From: Peromyscus leucopus
Lineage: Eukaryota; Chordata; Mammalia; Rodentia; Cricetidae
Direction of reading: 5' to 3'
Length of the DNA: 64,000 bases
NCBI RefSeq assembly: GCF_004664715.2
Contig: NC_051069.1
Span: 70,392,647 to 70,456,646 of the forward strand
Part shown: positions 1-11,848 of the stretch, one piece after another
How the letters are laid out: every line of letters starts with the position of its first letter
Numbering within the stretch: the first letter of the stretch is position 1
The notes under the pieces: model-generated
What the model was told of the DNA's origin: nothing
The model's database searches: none
Seen by the model: only the letters and a program-made list of their open reading frames with translations
Made by a program: the position numbers and the translations under genes

Positions 1-1164
1 CAATGCTCAGGTATGTGCTGCTGTTTAATTTCCTCTAGTATGAGTCATGTACATCATTCCATGAGGGATGAGTAATTGAATAGTAAACAAAATTCTTACT
101 TTCAAAAGTTTGTATTCTAGTTAGAAGACAAATGGGGGGGCATAAAAATTACCAGTATCAAGAAGTACTTTGTATCCATGTCAGTTTTGTATGTACATTT
201 ATATCACATACAATCATATACATCTATAGCAATAGAGTATATAGACAGGAATGTTGTGTGAAAGAGCAAGAATATGCTGTATCCCCAGAAGAATTATTCT
301 GGACTTGATAGATGATTTTTAAAAATAATCTTTCTCCATTCATGTTCTAATAACTCAATCAATATTTTGAATGCTTCTAAATTTCTTTTCAAATGCCAGT
401 TTCCCTGGGTTTCTTATTTGTTTTCTAGCCCAAAGCTTTGCTTTGCTGTGTTTAGTAGCAGGTTCTAGGGTTTCCTTCTAGACCTCAATTTTATCCTAAG
501 CCTTTTAATTTTGAAATGGCTTGCAGATGTTTAGCACACATACTAAGAAGTTTGCAATTAATGAATCTTATAATAAATAGTATATTAAATGATATACTTA
601 CAAACATGTTCAAATCTATGGTCTTTGTCTTATATACCAAGATTCTTAACTTTGGAATGACATTGAACAGGCATGTATTTGCATAGAAATTTGACTTGTG
701 ATTTTTCATAATCAAATAATTAATTCATAGTTCCATAATGTCAATGAAATTTCCAAAACACTCTCCTTAACTCTACCAAGGAAAATAAGGCCAATGATAA
801 ATAAATTTAAAAATTCTGTCTTTGCAAAGAAAGCTTAAAGCCTAAGTTATTTATGCTGATAAAGCCCTGAAAAATCACAGATTGAATCAAAAACCCTGGA
901 CAAGACCATGTTAGACAACTACCTGCCACTTTGATTTCTGTAATTGTTGTGAAGACATATAAGGGAAGCGTTTGAAGGGAGGGATGATAATATCCTTACT
1001 TATAAATTTGATGAAATGATTTCAACATTCATATACCCACTAAAATTCTATGAAAACATTTTCATGTGAATGTGTTTTGAATCTAAGCTGTTCACAGAGG
1101 AAAAAAAGAACTTTTATTCTCATCCACATGTAAACATTGGATATTATGTAAAAGCCCAAAATAC
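1..1164. other. Unique A+T-rich DNA, no gene seen
   Basis: I see no repeat, coding exon or RNA gene here. The only open frames are short and have no recognisable domain. Confidence 0.6.
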
Positions 1165-1165
1165 A

Positions 1166-1245
<80 letters not shown>
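1165..1245. repeat. Compound (TG)n(GA)n microsatellite
   Basis: About 12 TG units run directly into about 28 GA units. Short frames on both strands that translate to Cys-Val, Arg-Glu or Ser-Leu runs are products of this repeat. Confidence 0.97.
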
Positions 1246-1246
<1 letters not shown>

Positions 1247-2825
1247 ACATGTGTGTAGATTTATTGTAGAGCATTATGTGGCATCTTATGGAGGGTTAGG
1301 AGTTCCACCTTTGTCCTATGCAATATCAGGAAGCTTCTCATCATGTTTGAGTCCAAGTCTGAACCCTATGAGGTATAAGCACTCAGGGTGCTTCTAACTC
1401 TTAGTCCAAATATAGAGGAAGTCTGAGAACTCAGCCTTAAACTTCCACTCTTACTCAGCTACTTTGGTCTGTTTTGATGGTGAAATGATGATGACCAAAC
1501 ACACTGAGGAGTGAAAACTGCCTTTCTAGTTACATGGTTCCAAATACATGGCTTTCTAAAATATTCCCACAACATTTCAGAAATAAAATTAACTGGTGTT
1601 GGACATCTCATGCCACAGCTAAACTGATATGTGAAATTAATAATCAAACATCTACTTTTAGTATGAAGAATCATCAACACTTTCTATGTTGTCCATCATG
1701 GTAGAATTTTATACTGGATGTCACAGATACTAAAGTGACAAGATGATAGAGTATGAGTAGCATCAAAATAGAGCAGTAGTAGTCAAAAATAAAAAAAATG
1801 TGATAATTAATAGGTAATTCTGTTAGGCTTCAAATGGGAAGGAGAGCTAAGGAGGAGCAGAGGAACAGTAAGGGGAGCTCAGTCCTTTGCCTATCAATGT
1901 CTGATCACTGCTGTTAGGGCCATGATGAAATTTCTGTTCTCTGTACAGCATAAAGCCTTAGCTGTGTTATACAGATTAGGAAGGGATTTCTCACTATTGG
2001 TTACATAGTCCTTCAGACACTGTGTAGCCACCACCAACCTAAGACTACATAATTCACACCATCGGGTTTAATTTTTCTAAGTTCTTTCATGAAATGAGTT
2101 AATTCAGAAAGTGTTAATACTAATACATTTATTAATGAATATATCTGAAAAGTCTGAAAAATAAATGGTTAGGTTAATAGCTAGAACTTTAGTATTTGAC
2201 AGATCTACAATTTCAGTAGTGGGAGATCTCACCATTTTTAGGCTTCTTAGGTAGAAATTGAACCATATTTGAAAAGTACACACATTAAATTATTAAGGCA
2301 TTGCAAGATTTCTGTCAGTTTTGAGGCACATGGGTATCACTGTCAAAATAGAGAAAGGTAAACATTAATCATAAATTTTATAGTGCTATGATCTTAACAT
2401 ACTTTTTATATCAAAATCCTGTTTGTTTCTATGCATACAGAAGGGATATACATTTTATTAATGAAATAAGTTGAGAAAAGTTGGATTTATTTGGGATTTT
2501 CTCCATTATAATTTTAGCTAATAGAATTTCTTTTCTTTTCTCATTTCAGCACATACCTGTTGATCAATTAGGAAAGGCCAGATCATCCTGTGTGCTTTCA
2601 CAATTCTCTGCTGACTTAATCCACCATGACGTATCCTAAGGCAGATGAAATTATAAACAGCTCTTCTTTGTACTGTGGAAGCTGAAACTATACAATTTGA
2701 ATAGTCTACTGCAGTAGCAACCTGTGATCTGGGAGTGGGCTCTCGCTGGCCACTATTCACAGGATATAGCTGTTGTTACTGCATTTGTCCCATGTCCTTC
2801 TTAGTCTTTCTTGATTCTTATTCCT
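1246..2825. other. Unique A+T-rich DNA, no gene seen
   Basis: No recognisable transposon, RNA gene or convincing exon. Open frames are below 85 codons and look random. Confidence 0.55.
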
Positions 2826-3120
2826 TTAAAACATAATATTTTTACTAGTCTTTTGAGAATTCCATATACACAGATGATCTATTGTGATTACATTCATGCC
2901 CCCCCTCCATAAATCCTCTCAAATTCCCTTTCATCCATAGTTGAGGAGCTACTGACATTTGATAGCTTTTAAAGAAAGTGTGGTCTCTGTTAGGTCAGCC
3001 ATACTTCAGTGTAAGGCCCCAGATTCATGGGTACATGGGAAGCACAAATTAAACTTGGTGTTTTACAAAATTAGACATGAATTTGGAAGAGGTTTGTCGG
3101 GGCAGATCTACTTATTCTGT
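2826..3120 (-). mobile_element. Old L1 (Lx-like) 3' UTR with internal inversion
   Basis: The left part (about 2826-2940) is the reverse complement of an L1 3' terminus. It has an A+T-rich end, then a C-rich block ending near the word 'aaattccctttc'. The right part (about 2941-3120) is upstream 3' UTR in the opposite, plus-strand sense, starting 'gaggagctactgacatttga' and reaching an 'agacatgaatttggaagagg' segment. The two parts are neighbours in the rodent L1 3' UTR as I know it but point in opposite directions, the signature of twin priming. It is well diverged. Boundaries are approximate and I did not find a target-site duplication. Confidence 0.65.
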
Positions 3121-4623
3121 CCTTGTGATAACCAGATTTTTCAAATGCATTCATCAAGCCCTGAGCCAAGACTAGGGTATAAAACACTGAATAGAAGAAA
3201 TGGCTACAGGTCCTAGGTGACTATGAACTAAGCATATTGCATGCCACCTAATAGAATTATCTGTCTACCTGCGATGGTTTAAACAGCAGTATAATGCGCC
3301 TGTAGCAGTACTTGCTAGCCCAGGCAGATCTTTATTTTTTTTTAACAACTTAGGACACAACTAGAATACTGTGTTCAATGATGAATGCCACTGTTCAACT
3401 GACCATTTTGGATTCTAACTTCAGTTGGTGCTCAAGCGCTATATTGTGTTAGGTTCAAAAGGCTAAAGTGGATCTACACAGAATAGTTGGGTGAACTGAA
3501 AATTTATGAAATTTGGAAATAATAGAAAAGGGCTGCTGAGGATGAAAAAGTTTGGCATGATAGCTGCTTTCCAACATTAGAATGTTAGCTACATAAAGAT
3601 TAAACTTGATCATACTTTATCCAGAATCAAAGAAGGAAATAAGATGGCTGAAATAAATACCTTTGAGAGCTAATCACCTGATTATAGGTATTTGGAAGTA
3701 GTGCAAGGGATATAATTGCACTGATGAGAAATCAGGTCTTATTGCAGCTAAGTTCTTTCGAATCTTAAGATTTTTTTGTTGTTTTTGTTTGTGGGAGGAT
3801 AAAAACTAGAAAGATCAGCAACTAAAACTTTGATGTTAAGACATAAATCCACAAAGAACCACTATGTCCAAAAGCTTGTGATATTTTCTCAGTATTTATT
3901 AAATCATATGTTTGTTTATGATCTTAATTCTAGGCATTGAAGCTTGCTAACTTCATCTTTTTAACCTTTGTAGGTGGGAGAACAACTCTCTGAGGTTCAA
4001 GGCCACCAGAACCTCATATTGTATTCTGGCAGCTTTACAATTGTGGACAATTTGGTTTAGAAACTTCTTTAACTGAGGCAGATGATTGTGTGCTTAGCAA
4101 GATTTCTCTCCTCTTTCTCAGAAGATGCCAAGAAGCTATAACATCCAAGTACAACAGGAAAAAAAATATTTCTGGATATCATGAAACACACCAGCTTTAG
4201 AACTGCAGTCACAGACCATAGATGAGGTAAAATAAGCTTCAAAAACCAGTGAAACTTTATCTATGAACACATACGGAATCTTGCCAACATTATATATTAT
4301 ATAAAGACATGTAAACAAATATGCAAGGTGGTGCAATACAACATGAAAGACAGAGAACAAGAAAGTGAAGGAGGAAGGAATGACTGGAGGTAACAAAGTT
4401 TATGTAATATTATATCTTTTTAAGTTATACTTACATCATGGATTTTTTTGGTTTTGGTTGGTGGATAAGGACAGAAAAATCAATATTGAAAGTGTAAATT
4501 TAATGTGAGACTCCACAGACTGTTCCTAATGCATATTTAAACTGTATAGAATTTGATTGAGCTGTGCAGTTTTGGGGTTTGGTATGCAATTTTTTTGTAT
4601 CTGCTTGCAAGGTTTTTTGTAAT
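3121..4623. other. Mostly unique DNA, no gene seen
   Basis: Nothing coding is recognised. A short decayed B1-like right half lies at 3972-4032. Confidence 0.5.
3972..4032 (+). mobile_element. Decayed B1 SINE right half
   Basis: The stretch 'gaggttcaaggccaccagaa' followed by 'gtattctggcagc' resembles the B1 segment 'gttcaaggccagcctggtct...ttccaggacagc'. It is too short and diverged to be certain. Confidence 0.35.
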
Positions 4624-4629
4624 GAAGAT

Positions 4630-4975
4630 TGTTGCTGGAGGGCTTCTCTCCAGGTTCCGCCAAACCCCGCAGTCCCACAATCCACGTATAAAATAATCAC
4701 TCAGATGCTTATAATAATTATAAACTGTATGGCCGTGGCAGGCTTCTTGCTAACTGTTCTCATATCTTAAATTAACCCATTTTTATAAATCTATACCTTG
4801 CCACATGGCTGGTGGCTTACCAGCTTCTTCACATGTTGATTGTCCTGGCGGTGGCTGCAGTGTCTCTCCCCCTTCTTCCTGTTCCCCCAATTCTCCTCTC
4901 TCCTTGTCCCGTCTATACTTCCTGCCTGGTCACTGGCCATCAGTGTTTTATTTATATAGAATGATATCCACAGTA
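4630..4975 (-). mobile_element. Solo LTR, family A copy 1
   Basis: A 346-bp block is bounded by an exact 6-bp target-site duplication, gaagat, at 4624-4629 and 4976-4981. This size is typical of class II ERVs. It is about 70-80% similar by eye to the block at 40142-40528, sharing 'aaactgtatggccgtggcag' and the following 150 bp. On the minus strand it starts TACTGTGG where the other copy has TGCTGTGG, so the canonical TG end carries a mutation. An AATAAA signal lies near its 5' end. No internal viral sequence adjoins it, so it is a recombined solo LTR. The Repbase family name cannot be assigned here. Confidence 0.85.
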
Positions 4976-4981
4976 GAAGAT

Positions 4982-5531
4982 TATAAAATTTAAAAAAGAA
5001 TACAGTTAGACATTATATTTATTTAGTAAATTGGCGGCATAAGTTTACAATTAGGGTTTATGACCTTTCGTGCCGTAGGTAGTTGGCTTGATTCACAAAG
5101 CTAGACATGAATTCCCTTCTGTTGTGTCAGGCTTATGTTAGCTGATTAGTCAGCTGTTGCTTTTGCCCAAGATAAAAGTATCACTACTGAATCCTTCATT
5201 ATTTTGTCAGGTTATTCATGACTGTGGTTCATAGGCTTTAAATCTGGGTAGAAATCTTGATTGCTTTTTTTCTTTGGTGTCTGACATTAAAGCTACAGAT
5301 ACTATGAAAGCTAGTCCCCAGGGAAGAGGTCCAGGTCATTTTCAGCTGAGTCCTATAATGTGTTTGCATCAATAAGGACTTACTTTGGAGTTCCGAGATG
5401 CAACCAAGGGCAATGGTAATAGTCTGTATTTCTAAGAGACTCCTCAAGAATGTTTCCAAGTTTCCAATGCATGGCACTGGGACTTTTGTTAGATAATCTA
5501 TGGAACTTGAAGAAGCATTATCTCTCAAAAC

Positions 5532-5534
<3 letters not shown>
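4982..5534. other. Unique DNA, no gene seen
   Basis: No repeat or exon recognised. A 96-codon minus-strand frame (5238-5528) has no recognisable domain. Confidence 0.5.

Positions 5535-5579
<45 letters not shown>
5535..5579. repeat. (TC)n microsatellite
   Basis: About 22 uninterrupted CT dinucleotides. Confidence 0.97.
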
Positions 5580-5582
<3 letters not shown>

Positions 5583-5689
5583 TCTTCTTTAGACATAAAC
5601 ATATATGTATATATGTGTGTGCATTTAAGTAAGCTTATAGAATAATATTTTTCCATGAATTTTCTGAGCATCCTTAGTGTTATTTATCT

Positions 5690-6240
5690 CCTCCTCCTCC
5701 TTTCCCTCTCTATCACCCTCCTTCCTCCTCCCAATTTAAAGACCTTCCCCATTTTTCCTATTTCCCACTTCATAGCACCCTACCATCTCCCTCTCTAGTT
5801 TTTTCTCCCCATTATCCCCTATGGTCCCTATCAACCTCCATTGCTTCTGCACTTTCTTCAGATTATATACTCAATCTAAAAATTCAGAACCAGAATCCAC
5901 AAGTAAGAGGAAACATGTGATGTTCATTTTTTCTCAGGCTGGAATATTTCACCAGTGTATTTTCCAGTTTAATCTAATTACCTGCAAGTTTCATGATTTC
6001 ACTTTTCTTTAGAGTTGAATGGAATTCCTTTGTGGGTATGCACTACATTTTTTTTATCCAATGGATATTCATCAGTTGAAACACATTCAGGTTGTTTCTG
6101 TTTCCTAGCTATTGTGAGTAATCATCAGGCTGAGCAATTATCTGTGTAGTAGGATACTGAGTCCTTTATTGGCCAAAGGATAGTATAGCTGGGTCATATG
6201 ATATGTCTACTTTTAGCTTTGGATATACATTTAATGAGAC
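5690..6240 (-). mobile_element. Old L1 (Lx-like) ORF2 3' region
   Basis: On the minus strand this region matches the remembered order of the rodent L1 ORF2 C-terminal coding region. Recognisable words include 'tcatgatttcacttttcttt', 'atccaatggatattcatcag', 'caggttgtttctgtttcc' and 'agtatagctgggtcatatga'. It is preceded on the left by the usual C/T-rich stretch. Many substitutions and no long frame show that it is an ancient fragment. Confidence 0.75.
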
Positions 6241-6639
6241 ATGTAATAGAAAAGAATTTTATTTTATATTAACTATAGAATCTACAGTTTGCTTTTAAGT
6301 GATCCATAAGATATTGTATAAGCTCCAAATTCTAATTCTTATTTGCATATAAATTAATTGAATAATGTAGAAGTAAAAAGAGGTTTTATTTTGAAAAGAA
6401 GTTTCATTTTGGGAAAAATACTAATGACTCTTTTTTCGTACAAAAAGGAAACACAATGGGATTTATTTTATTAATACAAGGAATTTCACTGCTTATATGT
6501 GGCCATAGAATAAAGTACTTAAAATAACTTTAGTATTTATTATACCGTGATATGACAATATGATTGTATGTCAATCAAGAATGCACTATTAGAACTCTAT
6601 TATTCAAAGTGTGACCTGGCTAAAGGCTACTGACTCTTT
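6241..6639. other. A+T-rich DNA, nothing recognised
   Basis: No repeat or gene identified. Confidence 0.5.
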
Positions 6640-6768
6640 TTTAATTATTTATTTTTTTGAGATGATAATATAGTTATATAATTTTCACATTCCATTTCCT
6701 CCCTCCATTTGCTCTCATGTACCATCCTATACTCTCTTTCAAATTAATGGACTATTTTTTTAATTGTT

Positions 6769-6822
<54 letters not shown>

Positions 6823-7765
6823 TGTATAATGTTACTTGTATATAAATGCTTTCAAGGATGATCATTTGTTATTTGGTAACCAACTGGTGTTTCTCCCCTG
6901 GAGAAGATTATTTCTTTTGCTCTATTATTTCCTTAGTTGCCTGTAGGTCTTTGTCTAGGGTTAAGGCCCTCATGAGTTCCCCTCTTCCATGTTAGTGTGT
7001 CTATTGCTGTTAGAGCCTATTGCTATTACCCTTTGTTGTCCACAAAGATGGAAGGTTTAAGTCTCTATTGATGAAGACACCATGCACATCAGAGACATGG
7101 CACAGAGGCCCTGAGCTGGATCTGCCCTGAAAGCCTCCTCCCTGAATACTAGCTTTCATAATACCAGAAGACATCATTCAAATGTCCAAAAGGGAGAAGC
7201 AAGCAACAATCCTACCTAGCTGTAATGCCTATAAGGCACAAAAATGGTCATCATGGCACAATAACCCTAAGGGTGCAACAGTGGCATGCATATCTTGGTG
7301 GTAACCATCAGTTCTCTAATTGGATTTAAATCTCACACAACAAGAAGGAAGCCATGTCTAGTACTGGAAACTGAGCCAACTACCTAACGTTAGGGAATTC
7401 ACAAATCTTAGAGGACAATTTACAAGCACCACTTTACTAAAACAGCATAATCCCTAACTATTAAAAATATTTGTCCTTTTACCCACATATAAGTTTAATT
7501 CTCTTCCCTCATAAGGAAGCTTCTCTGTGCAACAGATGGAGACCACTATAGGGAACCATTACAATCAAGATGCAGAGTTATGGAGCTATGTTTCAACTAA
7601 AGCATCTACTAAAGCAACCCCTGCATCTAAGGCTCAGGGATCACTGAGGGAGAGAAGACAGAAAGATGATAAGAGACAGAAGAATAGTGAGTTTGCTATG
7701 AGATTGTGTCTCCTAGATATGTCCAGAGCCACACCCATGAACTCTTGCCATCATGACTGCTACTG
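6640..7765 (-). mobile_element. Old L1 3' UTR with 5' inversion (Lx-like)
   Basis: The left part (6640 to about 7070) is the reverse complement of an L1 3' UTR terminus. It includes a CA repeat at 6771-6820 and the words 'ataatgttacttgtatataa' and 'cttagttgcctgtaggtctt'. The right part (about 7070-7765) is upstream 3' UTR in plus-strand sense, containing 'aaggctcaggga', 'gagagaagacagaaagat' and 'gattgtgtctcctaga'. In the rodent element as I remember it, the right end of the second part joins the inner end of the first. The arrangement is therefore 3' segment plus inverted 5' segment. The 79-codon plus-strand frame at 7527-7766 lies inside this non-coding UTR and is not a gene. Confidence 0.65.
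6771..6820. repeat. (AC)25 microsatellite
   Basis: Twenty-five uninterrupted AC units, at a position where this old L1 3' UTR normally carries a CA-rich run. Confidence 0.97.
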
Positions 7766-8224
7766 ACACTTATGCACCGATTTTATAACTTGAGCTTTAC
7801 TGGATTCTTTTATTTATTCTTGTTTTTTACCTTTCTTTTCTTTTTTTCCTTAAAAGAAAAGAGCCTTCATGGTTTCCCTCATATAACATTCTGTCTTCTA
7901 TGAATGTGGATACTTTAACATATTTTCTGGTGTGAAAAGCAGTATTCAGATGTAGAGCAAACCCCACTAAACTTTCAATGGCATTCTTCACTGAGACAGA
8001 AGCTGTAAGGAACCTCAAGACAAAGCTAATCAAAGCAAATGAACAAAGTGCCAGCAGCCAAAGCAATATCAAGAAAGAAAGCCAGCTTGGGGGTGTCTTA
8101 CATCCTCAGTTAAAAGCTCTAACAGTAAGAATAGCATAGTCGTACCAAAAATTAGAAATTTAGACTAATGAAAAGGTATGGATTCACTAAATCCAAACTA
8201 AATCAAGTAGATTTTCACAAAGGA
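7766..8224. other. No gene seen
   Basis: Contains a T-rich run near 7815-7850. Otherwise unique sequence with no recognised feature. Confidence 0.45.
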
Positions 8225-8470
8225 ATGAAGAGGACATAGTGGAAGATATGACCTCCTCAATGAGTGGTGCTGGGAAAACTGGACTTCCCATGCAAAGGGA
8301 GAGATGGACCCTTAGCATACATATTTCACATCACAAAGCTGAAAGAAAGATTGAAACTGAAACCACTAGAGAGCACACTGGGGAAACCCCTTGACATCAA
8401 CTCTTTGGACAGCCCATTGATAGCAAACCAAGAAGCTTTCCAAAGAAAAGGGTGTAATTCACGAAGTAAC
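8225..8470 (+). mobile_element. Decayed L1 ORF2 fragment
   Basis: The plus strand contains 'gagtggtgctgggaaaactg', then a diverged stretch ending 'gcacactggggaaacccctt'. This order resembles the ORF2 region just downstream of reverse transcriptase. The homology is blurred by substitutions and indels. It is older than the neighbouring insertion at 8592 and is not part of it, because that insertion has its own target-site duplication. Confidence 0.5.
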
Positions 8471-8580
8471 AAAATGTTTAAACTTGATTTTACAAACCTG
8501 CTACTTCTAATGCAAAAAGTTATTCATGCTAATGTTGATACAAATGAAATATTTTTTTACATGCTTAAGTGCTTCCATTT

Positions 8581-8591
8581 TAACTCCTCTT
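8581..8591. repeat. Left TSD of the L1 at 8592-11837
   Basis: TAACTCCTCTT, identical to 11838-11848. The L1 oligo-T (antisense poly-A) tail follows directly, as expected for a minus-oriented insertion. Confidence 0.9.
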
Positions 8592-8669
8592 TTTTTGCCA
8601 TTTTTTTTATTTTACAATACTATTCAGTTCTACATAACAGCTACAGATTCCCTTGTTCTCCCACTTCCT

Positions 8670-8706
8670 GCCCCCCCTTCCTTCCAGCCCACCCCCCATT
8701 CCCACC
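8670..8706 (-). other. G-rich tract of L1 3' UTR (potential G-quadruplex)
   Basis: The plus strand shows several runs of three or more C within about 40 bp, so the L1 sense strand has matching G runs. The same tract recurs in the other L1 3' ends (12448-12485, 22440-22530, 23285-23335, 60680-60740). Confidence 0.6.
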
Positions 8707-9526
8707 ACCTCCAGATCAAGGCCACTCCCGAGGACTGAGATCGACCTGATAGACTCAGTCCAGGCAGGTCCAGTCCCCTCCTCCCAGATTGAGCCAAGCG
8801 TCCCTGTATAAGTCGCAGGTTTCAAACAGCTATCTCATGCAGCGAGCCCAGGACCTGGTGCCACTGCCTAGATGCCTCCCAAACAGATCAAGCCAATCAA
8901 CTGTCTCACCTATTCAGAGGGCCTGATCCAGTTGGGGGCCCCTCAGCCTTTGGTTCATAGTTCATGTGTTTCTATTCTTTTGGCTATTTGTTCCTGTGCT
9001 TTATCCAACCTTGGTTTCAACAATTCTTGCTCATATAAACCCTCCTCTTTCTCACTAATTAGACTCCCAGCGCTCCACCCGGGGCCTAGCCGTAGATGTC
9101 TGCATCCAGATTCCTCAGTCCTTGGATGGGGTTTCTGGCACAACTATTAGGGTGTTTGGCCATCCCATCACCAGAGTAGGTCAGTTCCGGCTGTCTCTCG
9201 GCCATTGCCAGCAGTCTTTTGTGGGGGTATCTTTGTGGATTTCTGTGGGCCTCTTTAGCACTTTGTTTCTTCCTTTTCTCATGTGGTCTTCATTTACCAT
9301 GGTCTCCTATTCCTTGTTCTCTCTCTCTGTTCTTGATCCAGGTGGGATCTCCTGCTCTCTTTCCCTCGACCCTCACCGTTCATTGCTCCCACTCATGTCT
9401 GGTTGTTTATGTAGATCTCAGCCATTTCTCCGTCATTGGGTGATCCCCGTGTCTTTCTTGGGGTCCTGTTTTATAAGTAGTCTCACTGGTGATGCGAGTA
9501 GCCGTCCAGTCATCCTTGTTCCACAT

Positions 9527-10106
9527 CTAGTATCCTCCTATGACTGAGTACATACCATATTTGTCTTTCTGACTCTGGGTTATCTCACTCAGGATGATTT
9601 TTTCTAGATCCATCCATTTGCCTGCAAACCTCACGATGTCATTGTTTTTCTCTGCTGAGTAGTATTCCATTGTGTATATGTGCCACAATTTATTTATCCA
9701 TTCTTCAGTTGAAGGGCATCTAGGTTGTTTCCAGGTTTTGGCTATTACAAACAATGCTGATATAAAAATAGCTGAGCAAGTGCTCTTGTTGTATGATTGA
9801 GCATTTCTTGGGTATATGCCCAGGAGTGGTATAGCTGGATCTTGGGGGAGATTGATTCCCAGTTTTCTAAGAAAGCACCATATTGATTTCCAAAGTGGTT
9901 GTACAAGCTTGCATTCCCACCAGCAGTGGAGAAGAGTTCCCAGAGTTCCACATCCTCTCCAGCATAAAGTGTCCTCAGTGTTTTTGAGCTTAGCCATTCT
10001 CACAGGCGTAAGGTGGTATCTCAGAGTTGTTTTGATTTGCATTTCCCTGATGATTAGGGATGTTGAGCAATTCCTTAAATGTCTTTCAGCCATTTGAGTT
10101 TCCTCT
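9527..10106 (-). pseudogene. L1 ORF2p C-terminal region, truncated
   Basis: An open minus-strand frame of about 190 codons ends in TAG at 9527-9529. It encodes the cysteine-bearing C-terminal part of L1 ORF2p (motifs include '[18 protein letters not shown]' and '[17 protein letters not shown]'). It also has the conserved end '[20 protein letters not shown]'. In the intact protein this region follows reverse transcriptase and assists RNA binding and retrotransposition. Here it is cut off from its upstream coding sequence by the inversion at about 10106/10107. Nominal ORF codons beyond 10106 read antisense through the inverted segment. The frame has no internal stop, which fits a young copy. 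It is not expected to be functional alone. Confidence 0.9.
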
Positions 10107-11837
10107 GTTGAGAATTGTTCCACATAATAGAAACAGAAGGGACATTACCAAACTCCTTCTATGAGGCTACAATAACCCTGATTCCCAAACCAAAGATACA
10201 ACAAAGAAAGAGAACTACAGACCGATCTCCCTTATGAACATTGATGCAAAAATACTCAATAGAATACTGGCAAACAGACTCCAAGAACACATCAGAACAA
10301 TTATCCACCATGATCAAGTAGGCTTCATCCCAGGGATTCAAGGGTGGTTCAACATACGAAAGTCCATCAATGTAATACACCATATAAACAAACTCAAAGA
10401 AAAAAACCTCATAATCATCTCACTAGATGCAGAAAAGGCATTTGACAAAATCCAACACCCCTTCATGATAAAAGCCTTGGAGCGATCAGGAATACAGGGA
10501 ACATACCTAAACATAATAAAGGCAATTTACAGCAAGCCAACAGCCAACATCAAATTAAATGGAGAGAAACTCAAAGCAATTTCACTATAATCAGGAATGA
10601 GGCAAGGCTGTCTGCTCTCCCCATACTTATTCAATATAGTACTTGAAGTTCTAGCCAGAGCAATAAGACAACATAAGGAGATTAAGGGGATACAAATTGG
10701 AAAGGAAGAAGTCAAGCTTTCCCTATTTGCAGATGACATGATAGTATACTTGAGTGACCCCAAAGATTCCACCCAGGAACTGATAAAGCTTATAAACACC
10801 TTCAGCAACATAGCAGGATACAAGATCAACTCAAAAAAATCAGTAGCCCTCCTATATACAATGGACAAAGAAGCTGAGAAGGAAATCAGAGATACATCAC
10901 CCTTTACAATAGCCACAAATGACACAAAATACCTTGGGGTAACACTAACCAAGCAAGTGAAGGATCTATATGACAAGAACTTTAAGTCCCTGAGAAAAGA
11001 AATTGAAGAAGATGTCAGAAAATAGAAAGATCTCCCATGCTCATGGATAGGCAGGACCAACATAGTAAAAATGGCAATTTTACCAAAAGCAATCTACAGA
11101 TTCAATGCAATCCCCATCAAAATACCAACACAATTCTTCACAGACTTGGAAAGAATAATACTCAACTTCATATGGAAAAACAAAAAACCCAGAATAGCCA
11201 AAAGAATCCTGTACAATAAAACAACCTCTGGAGGCATCACAATCCCTGACTTCAAGCTCTACTGTAGAGCTACAGTAATAAAAACAGCTTGGCATTGGCA
11301 TAAAAACTGACATGTGGACCAATGGAATCGAATTGAAGACCCTGACATTAACTCACACACCTATGAACATATAATTTTTGACAAAGAGGCCAAAAGAAAG
11401 CATCTTCAACAAATGGTGCTGGCATAACTGGATATCAACATGTAGAAGGCTGCAAATAGATCCATATCTGTCACCATGCACAAAACTTAAGTCCAAGTGG
11501 ATCAAGGACCTCAACATAAATCTAGCTACTCTGAACCTGCTAGAAGAGAAAGTAGGAAGTAGTCTTGAACACATTGGCATAGGAGATCATTTCCTAAATA
11601 TAACACCAGTAGCACAGGCACTGAGAGATCAATCAATCAATGGGACCTTTTGAAACTGAGAAGCTTTTGTAGAGCAAAGCATACAGTCAACAAGGCAAAG
11701 CGACAGCCTACAGAATGGGAAAAGATCTTCACCAACCCCACATCTGACAGAGGACTAATATCCAGAATATATAAGGAACTCAAGAAATTAGACATAAAAA
11801 AAGACCAACAGTCCAATTAAGAAATGGGCTATAGAAA
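10107..11837 (+). pseudogene. L1 ORF2p reverse transcriptase region, inverted and interrupted
   Basis: The plus-strand frame encodes the L1 reverse transcriptase, which copies L1 RNA into DNA at the nicked target. It starts in the fingers region ('[17 protein letters not shown]'). Palm motif A is '[14 protein letters not shown]' (about 10410-10455), and the catalytic motif FADD lies at 10726-10737 with both aspartates intact. Then come '[18 protein letters not shown]' (11071 on) and '[13 protein letters not shown]'. The frame is broken by TAA at 10588-10590, TAG at 11023-11025 and TGA at 11308-11310. Further downstream the 'QQMVLA' stretch is also followed by a stop. No upstream endonuclease domain or ORF2 start is present. 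The segment is inverted relative to its own 3' end, so it is a dead fragment. Confidence 0.93.
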
Positions 11838-11848
11838 TAACTCCTCTT
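11838..11848. repeat. Right TSD of the L1 at 8592-11837
   Basis: TAACTCCTCTT, exact match to 8581-8591. It abuts the left duplication of the next L1 with no base between them. Confidence 0.9.

Larger units (their letters stand above)
8592..11837 (-). mobile_element. 5'-truncated, 5'-inverted L1 (twin-primed), 3.2 kb
   Basis: One insertion bounded by a perfect 11-bp target-site duplication. 8592-10106 is the minus-strand 3' segment: tail, G-rich 3' UTR (8592-9526) and ORF2 C-terminus. 10107-11837 is the upstream ORF2 part (reverse transcriptase and beyond) on the plus strand. The outer end of the inverted part ('gaaatgggctatagaaa') and the inner end of the 3' segment ('attctcaacagagg') are adjacent in normal ORF2. 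Nothing but orientation is disturbed, the classic twin-priming product. ORF1, the 5' UTR promoter and the endonuclease domain are missing, so it cannot move on its own. Similarity to the other young L1 copies is high, so this is a fairly recent insertion. Confidence 0.93.

Noticed and set aside
1070..1274. Open frames on both strands with Cys-Val, Arg-Glu and Ser-Leu runs
   Set aside because: They are translations of the (TG)n(GA)n microsatellite.
8264..8749. 161-codon plus-strand frame
   Set aside because: Starts in a decayed L1 ORF2 fragment and runs across an insertion boundary into antisense L1 3' UTR.
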